Source: Symbiotaphrina buchneri | Taxonomy: Eukaryota > Ascomycota > Symbiotaphrinales > Symbiotaphrinaceae | DNA: 64,000 bases | Assembly: GCA_001599915.1 (NCBI GenBank) | Contig: BCIG01000002.1 | Location: 682,001-746,000 of the forward strand | Direction: 5' to 3' | Part shown: piece after piece, positions 56,275 through 64,000 of the stretch | How positions within the stretch are numbered: position 1 is the stretch's first letter | Layout: every line of letters starts with the position of its first letter | Program-made: the position numbers and the translations under genes | Notes under the pieces: model-generated | The model's database searches: none | Told to the model about the DNA's origin: nothing | What the model saw: the letters and a program-made list of their open reading frames with translations, nothing else

Positions 56275-57797
56275 ATGGCTCCCAGCCTGCCTGTTCCCTT
56301 ACCCCCGAGAACCCCAACACCCCCCAGCGATGATGACCAGAGCGCGGGAATTCAAAATCGGCAGTCCCCGACCAAGATATCTTTCGATCATTTGGCCTTA
56401 TCACCGATGACTGAAACCTTTGCCTCTCGTCGTGGATCTGGCACGCCTACGGCGTCGCATCCGCTAAGCCCGACGTCTCCTTCATCCATGTACAGTCCAT
56501 TGCTTGAGGAAGCGGACGCGGACAACGATGATGGCCGGAATCCGTTCAATTTCCAGACAACTACGCTCTCAAAGTCGCCAGTGACTCGATCTGTGAGCTC
56601 ATCCAACTCAACTCTGTCTCCGACATCCATCTTGAGAGCCTACTGAGCTGACACTTCGACCGCGCAGAACGTTGGACAACGACGGGGCCATAAGTACAAA
56701 CATAGCAGCGTCTCACATCAGATTTTCCTTGAGCCACCTCCACGAGCGCCGCTTGCTCTCCCTGCATCTTTGCCAATACCTACATTTGCGGAATGCCGCC
56801 GGAGTATGTCGACGGAGCAGAAACAGAGAATCATTTGGTGTGGATGCCACGCGCTGGTCGCTGCGCACACTCTCTACGCCGCAAGTGGTTCACTTGCTCT
56901 GACAGCGTTGTCCCATTTGGTTCTGTATGATGCACTTGGAGCCGCTCTTTGCGTCGTTGTAGATGTACTAGGAAACTTTGAAGTGTGGAAACGCTCAAGT
57001 ATAAAACATCCCTTTGGGTAAGTGATGTCGGTCAATGTACGGTAATGAGATTGGACTGACCGGCTGCTTATGGCAGTCTCGAAAGAGCGGAGGTGCTGGC
57101 AGGCTTCGCAATGTCTGTCTTCCTCGCCTTCATGGGTATGGATCTCATCTCTCACAACATCACTCACATGCTTGAGGGTATGGGCCACGAACCACATCAC
57201 GCTCACGACCATGAGCGAGTCTCTCCGGGCAGTCTTGATCTCGCTGTTGTGCTCGCCATTGCGTCTACACTAATATCCGCCATCGGCCTAAAAAATCACG
57301 CTCGCATAGGAAAAGCCATGCGCTTTGCTTATATCGACGCTCTACCTTTTGTCCTTAGCAACCCTTCCCATTTTCTCACGCTCTCTTGCTCAGCTATTCT
57401 GCTTCTCCTCCCGCTTCTGTCCATAGAGATGTATATCTGGCTGGATCGGGCTCTTTCTGGCACTTATGCTCTCTGCATGTGCCTTCTAGGGTTTCGGCTC
57501 GTCAAGGTCCTTGGGTTCATGCTTCTGATGTCCTATTCTGGTGGCGGTGTTTCCGAGGTCATGCGGGAGATTACCTCCGATCCAAGCGTCACTGCTGTGG
57601 AAGACGCACGTTTCTGGCAGGTGCATTACGGTCTCTGTATGGCCAATCTGAAATTAAAAGTAAGAGGGACAGAAGAAGGTGTAATCAGACTGCGGGAGAG
57701 GATTGTCAGTCTGATCAGGAACAGACTTGGAGGCGGCTATGGGAGTGGTGGTGGCAAGTGGGAAGTTTCAACTCAATTAACTGTGGATAACGATTGA
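56275..57797 (+). CDS. ZRG17: Cation diffusion facilitator Zrg17/Cis4-like zinc transporter
   Basis: Exons 56275..56592, 56668..57017 and 57077..57797 give 462 residues. The first ~170 residues are Pro/Ser-rich and cytosolic. Membrane helices follow: IIWCGCHALVAAHTLYAAS, ALSHLVLYDALGAALCVVVD, VLAGFAMSVFLAFMGMDLIS, with a His-rich loop (MGHEPHHAHDHE), then LDLAVVLAIASTLISAIGL, KNHARIGKAM, SAILLLLPLLSIEMYIW and ALCMCLLGFRLVKVLGFML. This is the Zrg17 (fission yeast Cis4) branch of CDF carriers, which pairs with Msc2 to load zinc into the ER or Golgi. The HxxxD zinc ligands of canonical carriers are not seen in the expected helices, consistent with a structural partner subunit. Confidence 0.9.
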
Positions 57798-58168
57798 CGT
57801 TACAGCATCAACTGGAATGTCTGTAACAGCCATCTGTAGTTTTAGAGGGAGTTGCAGAGACAGGAAAAAATATAACCGGTAGCTTCGCTCCGTGGTGTTG
57901 CGGCCGATAGCATTATTATGCGACGTGGCTTCACTATGTACTCCAGATAAGAGTTACACTGCTCCTACATCCATTGATTCTTATTGCCCTCACCCCTCGG
58001 CCAGGGGATAGACCGCTGCGAGTGTAAATGGTGAGAAGGGCTTGGCAAGCATTTGGTTAGTTATAACCCATCATCGGAGATCAAGCCCACAATTCACCTG
58101 TATGGATACAACGCCGTGGCAGGAGAGTGAGGTAGAGTAACTGATTGCCCTTCAGGCCCGTCCCTAAA
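57798..58168. other. Intergenic region ZRG17 / CofD-like gene
   Basis: A 0.37-kb tandem spacer; no repeat, gene or RNA is recognised. Confidence 0.5.
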
Positions 58169-59737
58169 ATGGCAGCCCGGCCTCGAATATCAGTGTTCTC
58201 AGGGGGCAGTGCCGCCAACAGCCTTGTGGACACATTCCGAATAGTGGCAAAAGACAAAGATGCCGTCCTCACCTACATTATACCTATCAGCGACAATGGT
58301 GGAAGTACCAGCGAATTAATTCGCTTCTTTGGCGGACCTGGAATCGGAGATAGATGTACGCAGTATGTCTCTAAGCTCCAGCTGCCTTTCTAAATATCAT
58401 TCATCTTTACGCCGCTTTTCCTTGAAACACACAAGTCATCGAGAATCGGCCATACAGATCTTTTAACTTCATGTGCTTCTAATGACTTTCCCATTTTCCT
58501 CACAGGCCGATTGGTTCGCCTCATCCCTGAAGGGGACGCTCCCTCATCGGAGAGGAACGCGATACGGTCTCTTTTCAACAATCGGCTGGCCTCCAATAGA
58601 GATACGGCTAAATATGAATGGCTGGAAATAGTGGAAGGTCGTCATACCATTTGGAACGATATATCTGCTCCAAAGAAAGAACTCATCCGCTCCTTTTTCA
58701 ACCTCCTGAACCTCGAGATTGTTAAAAGGGCGCGCCCCTCTTCCGTCTTCAACTTCTCTTCGGCAAGCGTCGGTAACCTGTTTCTGACAGGCGCAAGACT
58801 GTTCTCCGGAAGCTTTGAAAGTGCAATCTATCTCCTTGCGAGCATAGGTAACATCCCTCTGGATGTGGAAGTTGTTCCTGCGATAAACAGCAATTTCTCA
58901 TATCATATTTCTGCGGGACTAGAGGACGGAAGTGTTATAGTCGGTCAGAATGCAATATCACATCCCAACGATGATAAATACATCCCACCGGAGTCGAATG
59001 TCAGTGCTTCTGAGCATATCACCACCGAGAACGACATGGAAGCCCATGACAGCATTGAAGACGCGAATCTACCCGGGTCACTCCCAGCGTTGCGGAAAGA
59101 GTACATCAGCATTTCAAAAAGCTGCGAGGAAGATCTACCCAGTCGCATACAACGTATTTGGTATATCAACCCTTATGGTCAGGAGATCCGACCATTCGCC
59201 AATCCCAAGGTGATAGAGTCTATCAAGAGCTCTGAGTGCATTATATACAGCATCGGGAGCTTATACACGTCCATCATTCCTGCACTAATCTTGCGAGGGG
59301 TTGGTGATGCGATAGCCAAGTCAGCGATCAGATATAAAATCCTGATCCTGAACGGCTCTTTGGATCGCGAGACTGGGCCACCGTCAAATCCGATGAGCGC
59401 CATGGACTTCGTAGCAGCGATTGCCCGTGCCTGCTTTGAAAGCACGGGGTACTCGGGGAAGCCAGTCCCCGAAGACTACGCATTGTATGTAACACATATA
59501 CTCTACGTGGAAGGTCCTGGTGCCCCAAGAGTGGATCGTCCTGAATTGTCGTCACACGGGATCGAGGCTATCAGAACATATGGACGCAGGGAAGGGGACG
59601 CGGAAGGCATCGACGAGAAAAGCATCCGCTATGATAGTAAAGCACTGACACAGGCGTTGGCAGCTATCTTGGGTAGACGTGATCCTCGCGCGGACCGGAC
59701 CCGACGAGCAACTCTAGAGCATCATCCCGGTTGGTAG
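58169..59737 (+). CDS. CofD/UPF0052 (YvcK) family protein
   Basis: Exons 58169..58355 and 58506..59737 give 472 residues. The start is the first in-frame ATG (MAARPRISVFSGGSAANSLV). The opening VFSGGSAANSLVDTF is the nucleotide-binding loop of the CofD/YvcK superfamily, followed by PISDNGGSTSELIRFFGGPG and RLVRLIPEGDAPSSERNAIR. Later conserved pieces are ASVGNLFLTGARLFSGSFES, VVPAINSNFSYHISAGLEDG, SIGSLYTSIIPALILRGVGD and KILILNGSLDRETGP. Archaeal CofD makes coenzyme F420; bacterial YvcK binds UDP-GlcNAc and governs wall precursor use. Fungi have no F420, so the eukaryotic role is unknown. Intron ends GTACGC..CACAG give GDRCRLVRLIP across the join. Confidence 0.9.
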
Positions 59738-60302
59738 ATGGCAGGGTTACAGGCATTACGGCTCATCCGAGGGGCATTGCGTCTACTCCGATTATGCTAG
59801 ACCAGCTTGCCATGTCGACAGACTTACTATTGGACATCTCCTCCTATGTACCGAGTCTTTCCCAGCGCTGCTCTCACTGTTTACGATTATATCTACATCC
59901 TCCTGGTTGAGGGGACATGAATAACCGCGACTCGGTACGGGAATAATAGATTAGGTTTGGAGCGCAAGCACAGGATAGGAGTTCAGCAGTGGAGGGGGAA
60001 GATAGGAGATATGGTAGATAAGATAAGAACATGAGGTACCAAGAATGTGTGGTATGTACGGTGACATCATTCGTACATTCGTACATTCGTAGGTCCCTGA
60101 CCAACAAAACAACGCCATCCGCGGTGCGCCTTGAACGTCGGACCCTGTTCTTACCCTGCTTCGTCCTTTTTGTCTTTACCCTACCTTAAGTACTTACCCG
60201 ACATCGTTACTCGCTACTTCGAGTCAGAACTTATTAAGAAGACATCGCTTCAATTCAACCTCCCCCGTTGATACTGTCGCCCACCTACTAGTCGCCGCAG
60301 TC
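59738..60302. other. Intergenic region CofD-like / hydrophilic protein gene
   Basis: A 0.57-kb tandem spacer. It contains three copies of CATTCGTA (60068-60091) and CCTACCTTAAGTACTTACCC near 60181-60199. A GC-rich, pyrimidine-rich stretch lies just before the next start. Confidence 0.55.
60068..60091. repeat. Three perfect tandem copies of CATTCGTA
   Basis: An 8-bp unit repeated three times without change, about 210 bp upstream of the start of the hydrophilic protein gene. It could be a promoter element or plain slippage. Confidence 0.85.
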
Positions 60303-61255
60303 ATGGAAACTATCAAGAACGTCGCCAGTGCAGCAACCGCTGCTGTTTGGGGCACAGGTGATCCCTCCTCGCAGTCTGGGCAGGAGCCCGTATCAGGGAA
60401 ACAAGGTCCAGGCGAGCCCGACAAGCCTTACGATGCTGGGAACAATGAGGGTAAGGCCCCTTACGTCCACCCGCTCCATGGAGGTCGGTAAGAGGAGCCA
60501 GTGCGACTACGATCGCCTTCTGCATCCGACCGATATTCATTTGTTGTACACAAGCTGGAAACATTTGGCTGACTTCGCGGTTGGCTTCAGATGACCCAGA
60601 TGCCGGCGGCAAAGCTGCACCTGATGCCGATCTATCGAACGCTTCGGTGCCCGATGCACCGCTTGGAGGATCATCTGGCCCAGGTAAGAAGGGGGCATTG
60701 CGTTGCAATATTGCTACAGAAAACCATAGGGCGCGAAGCCGATTGCTGACATGGGTGAAGGGGCCGAATTGGATGCAGACCATATTCCAGCTGCCAAAGC
60801 AACTGCTATAGAACCTTCGCTCGACGCCTATTCCTCCAGCGCTCGCGGATCGGTAGAGAACAACTACCCCGAGTCACAACCAGCAGTGGTATCCGGTGGG
60901 GTCGAGCCAACCACAGTCTCCGGAGAAAAGGATATTGCAGAGAATATAGCGATCGGGCAAACTGGTGCCGCCGACCAATACGTCAAGTCTAATGGTCTAG
61001 CTACGGAGGGGCACGATTCCGTCTCTACGGAATATTCTTCCGCTGGACTTGCACGAAGTAAGCCGGGCCCTAGTGAAGTTATCGGATCGTGGAGCTAACC
61101 ATTGAGTAGATGTCGACAAGGAACCCACAGAGACGCTCCAGCAGCCTTCAGAGGTTGCAGCCCCGCAGGATGCTACAGTCGGGGAAGCGCGCAATCCACC
61201 TAAGAAGAAGCTCACTTCAAAGATCAAGGAGAAGTTGCACATAGGACACCACTAG
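60303..61255 (+). CDS. Hydrophilic low-complexity stress-type protein
   Basis: Exons 60303..60450, 60591..60683, 60779..61057 and 61110..61255 give 221 residues with an unbroken frame. It begins METIKNVASAATAAVWGTGD, a short amphipathic start, then is nearly all small and charged residues (Gly, Ser, Ala, Asp, Glu, Pro) with no fold, and ends KKKLTSKIKEKLHIGHH. Proteins with this METIKN-type start and KEKLHIGxH-type end are common in ascomycetes and often induced by stress, starvation or sporulation, like LEA or glucose-repressible proteins. A protective chaperone-like role is only a family guess. No domain is visible. Confidence 0.75.
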
Positions 61256-61721
61256 CTATCTTGCATAGCAGCAAATGCTGGGTGATGGAACAAATTTCGT
61301 CCGGAATTGAATTATGAGCATGTCATCTTTGTACAATTAACGATACCTTTCATTGTTCTTATCTTTCCCACACATGAATAGGTCGCACGTCGGGGCCCAC
61401 AAGACGTTTGGGCATATCCACACCTATTGTGTTTGGGGTCGAGTGTCCCTATGTGTGCAGAACCGCCAAGCCGTCGATGCCATCTCGTGTACCTTGATAG
61501 TAAAATGAATCTTGAACCTGAATCAAACTGACACCAACTACCGATCAACACATGCTTCTGCAGGATGGCTGTTCTTTGGTTTGCGTGCTTGAGCCGAGCA
61601 TGCTCATACTGCGACGATGTCGTCTCGGGGAGCGAATAGATAGCATCTGCCTAAGTGTATTTGGCGTCGCGTCCATCCCTATGTCCATCTGGCAATCAGC
61701 CAACCAATAGACGGTAACAGC
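61256..61721. other. Intergenic region before RFTS gene
   Basis: A 0.47-kb tandem spacer. Short open frames on the minus strand (about 61312-61898) run into the next gene and are not supported. No repeat is seen. Confidence 0.5.
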
Positions 61722-63615
61722 ATGACGATACCAGAACAAGTTGTCTTGAAAGAAAAGAATACCGCGACCCGGAATGAAGATTGGCCCGAGTTCAGGCTGG
61801 CTGATGTTAGGGTCCACTCCACAGAAGGTGGAGACCTTAGAAGCCTCTTGGATGCGGGTCGTCAGACTCCACTGATTGTAACCGGTCGACTGGATCATGT
61901 CGAGGAAATTCCGGACGAGCTCAGTAAGTCATCAAGCCAACTTGATCCGCAGGGGATAGGTTGACCTTGTTAGTTGTCTCTACGCATCACATTTCCGAGC
62001 ACATCGAATTGAGGGACGTCAAGCATTTCGCATACGGTCAATATGAAGATGGAGAGATCGCGATCTGGGCTGAGGGCAAAGCAGGCTGGTTTGACCTAGT
62101 GCCCGCGCCAGATTATCAGGCCATACACGAACAGATGGTAGAGGCCATTGATATCCTGTACTTCGTGGCCGATAAATATCGCAGGGCAAGGAGGAGAGGC
62201 AACAATAATCTGACAGGTACTACCGAGTCGATCTTCCAGCAGGTTTGCGATGCCTATAAGTTGAGAACGGTCGTCATTACCATACTCATTCACTTTTATA
62301 GTACCCTGAACATACCGGTTACCGCTGTGTAGACGCCGACGAAGCTGCAGAGACAATCTACAAGCACAGGAAATTTCTGCTGTCCTCAATGGTCAAGGGC
62401 AACGAGGACATACAATGGACAAAGACAGCAATTTTCCGGCATCTGATGCACAAGTTCCCAGTAAGTGCAACCCAGACAATGAAGAGCTCCGATTGTTGAC
62501 AATGCACAGGAAGACTACGCTCGAATCAAATCAGATGCCGCCATAAACAAACAGTTAGCACAGCCACAGGAGGATACACTGGCTTCTGAGCCCTCTACTG
62601 AAGTACTGGACGATAACAGTCCTAGTGAAATGTCATCAAATAAGGCTGAGACTCTCTTCAACCTATTGGAGACAGCAAGGGTCTCCAAGCGCTTTAATTG
62701 CCGGCGAATGGGCCTGTTAGAATTTAGCCATATCCTGTGCGAAGACTATTCCATAGACGATCCGAACGAGGCGGAGGCGGTGCTGAGGGCTTGGGGGACT
62801 GACATTCGGTGTCTGATGGAACAACCCAACGTTCACAATATTGAGTGGAGGAAAGTGCGCATCTACAGAGAACTTGGTTCGATAATCCTGACTGAAAGAG
62901 AATCAAAGAGCGCGCGTGCACTGCCCTTGTTACGCAGGCAGGTCGAGGGTGGTGACAGTGATGATGGAGGCGGTTACCCAGTAGTCCAACGTCACCAAGC
63001 TTCGAAGGGAGGACTGAGATTGAAGAAAGGAAGCAAATATACACCGAGGAAGATTGATGACCGCCGGGACTTTGACGAAGACAGCAGCTCTGAAGTGGAG
63101 CAGAGCACGGTCGGGCAGTTGATCTCTGCCAACAAGAGGAAGCTGGACCAGGCTCAGCTAGAATCAGGAAAGCGGCTGTCCACAGAAACTCCCGAATTTA
63201 CAAGACCAACGGATCAGGTCACACCTTCCCACCGGGGCGCTTACCAGCGCCTGAGACTGGTGAAGGAACCTATCCCATCGAGCGCCCCGAATCGGGCCGG
63301 TGACGTCTGGCTTTGTGTACATGACGGCTGCTTGTACAAGGTATACGCAGCGAGCACCCCCAAAGGAGCTCAGTTCATCGAAGACCATCTCCAAGAACAT
63401 GAGCGGGACGAAGAAGAAAGGCTGGCGCTGGTCTACCAGGAAGGTCGCCAACATATGCCTATCGAGTAAGATACATCCATTTGCATCACAGACCAAGCTC
63501 ACAGTGACAAAGGAACTTGATCAATCGCATTCGCGAGCTGGCTGCTCGACGCACGACCCTGCAGGCTCGGGAGCCGAACATGGTGTTTCCGAAGCCTATA
63601 CGCAGGAGATACTAG
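61722..63615 (+). CDS. RFTS (DNMT1-RFD) domain and zinc-finger protein, Raf2/DIM-7-like
   Basis: Exons 61722..61923, 61974..62242, 62302..62460, 62510..63465 and 63513..63615 give 562 residues. The N-terminal ~280 residues are an RFTS-type domain: DWPEFRLADVRVHSTEGGDL, LLDAGRQTPLIVTGRLDHVE, RDVKHFAYGQYEDGEIAIWA, EGKAGWFDLVPAPDYQAIHE and MVEAIDILYFVADKYRRARR. Then come YKHRKFLLSSMVKGNEDIQW and a helical region. Near residues 478-510 a C2H2-type finger reads DVWLCVHDGCLYKVYAASTP and FIEDHLQEH. This is the layout of fission yeast Raf2 and Neurospora DIM-7, parts of the Cul4-DDB1-like complex that directs H3K9 methylation. There is no methyltransferase domain. The link to Raf2/DIM-7 is by domain architecture, so treat it as a candidate. 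It ends MVFPKPIRRRY. Confidence 0.82.
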
Positions 63616-64000
63616 GTTTTCATGTCTCGATGGAAGATGGTCGCTGGAGAAACCCGGCCTATTTTTGGGTGCTGAGATGTTTAGCACGGACAGTACTTAT
63701 GTGTATTTTGGGCGCCATCATATCAACAAGTCCTCGATGTTCATGGAGGCCTTCGGATCAAGGAGTCTAGGCGCCGACGGTACCTTTTTCAAGACTGGGA
63801 TGCAGACGGGTCTCCTCGATCTGCCACCAAGTGTGTTATGCTCTCGTATGCTCTCGTATTAGTTCACCGAGCTAGAAGCGTCTCTATACGAATGGACGCC
63901 TATTGTGGGATCTGCAGCTTTTCGCCAAAGCCTTTTGGTTATTCTCAATCACGAGTTACAGCTCTCCACCCGCTCAACTTTATCGGGCTTGTTTAGCCCT
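63616..64000. other. 3' flank of RFTS gene to window edge
   Basis: An open frame of 65 codons (63665-63862) shows no domain and I cannot link it to another exon. No start or end of a next gene is recognised before the window ends. Confidence 0.5.

Noticed and set aside
63665-63862. Short + strand frame near the right edge as start of a new gene
   Set aside because: No recognised domain and no way to see the continuation.
1-64000. tRNA genes, CRISPR arrays, operons or a secondary-metabolite cluster
   Set aside because: No tRNA arm pattern was recognised; genes are intron-bearing, individually promoted housekeeping genes; no PKS, NRPS or terpene synthase is present.

Overview
This window reads as nuclear DNA of a filamentous ascomycete (Pezizomycotina), most likely a Eurotiomycete. 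The evidence is about 30 compact protein genes with short introns (mostly 45-100 bp, GT..AG), intergenic gaps of 0.1-1.3 kb, genes on both strands, and fungal families such as Vac8, Ria1/Efl1, Zrg17, an AtfB-like bZIP factor, a Spt21/Ams2-like GATA protein and Rpa3. Order is inferred from protein likeness only; no marker fixes genus. I saw no rRNA or tRNA gene, CRISPR array, transposon or virus-like element. Exon structures were worked out by eye from splice signals and frame continuity; where I quote exon coordinates, the summed lengths give an intact frame.

Left part (1-30 kb): the 3' end of a PH-like Ser-rich protein, a Gln/Pro-rich VWA protein, VAC8 (vacuole inheritance), exosome cap subunit CSL4, the ribosome-assembly GTPase RIA1, a two-PH-domain protein, the AMPK gamma subunit SNF4, a RhoGAP, dihydroxyacetone kinase, spliceosomal SmD2, a GATA/Spt21-like chromatin factor whose zinc finger carries a long insertion, and replication protein A subunit 3.

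Middle (30-45 kb): a 4.2-kb gene-free stretch leads into an ATF/CREB-type bZIP gene. Then comes a striking run of mitochondrial genes: 3-hydroxyisobutyryl-CoA hydrolase (also mitoribosomal mS47 in some fungi), uL4m, mL38, inner-membrane protease IMP1, initiation factor IF3 and elongation factor Tu. uL4m/mL38 and IMP1/IF3 are divergent pairs with short shared promoters.

Right part (45-64 kb): cytosolic RPS29, APC13 (anaphase-promoting complex), POL12 (DNA polymerase alpha B subunit), a Sec14-like lipid transfer protein, GCD2 (eIF2B delta), a 2EXR/F-box-like protein, a two-pass membrane protein resembling the GPI-synthesis subunit PIG-Y/Eri1, the CDF zinc-transporter subunit ZRG17, a CofD/UPF0052 protein, a hydrophilic stress-type protein, and an RFTS (DNMT1-RFD) plus zinc-finger protein that is a candidate Raf2/DIM-7-type heterochromatin factor.

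A recurrent short sequence, TACCTTACC or its complement GGTAAGGTA, in tandem or degenerate runs, is found in many intergenic regions and appears absent from exons. It is the main non-coding structure that gene annotation does not explain.
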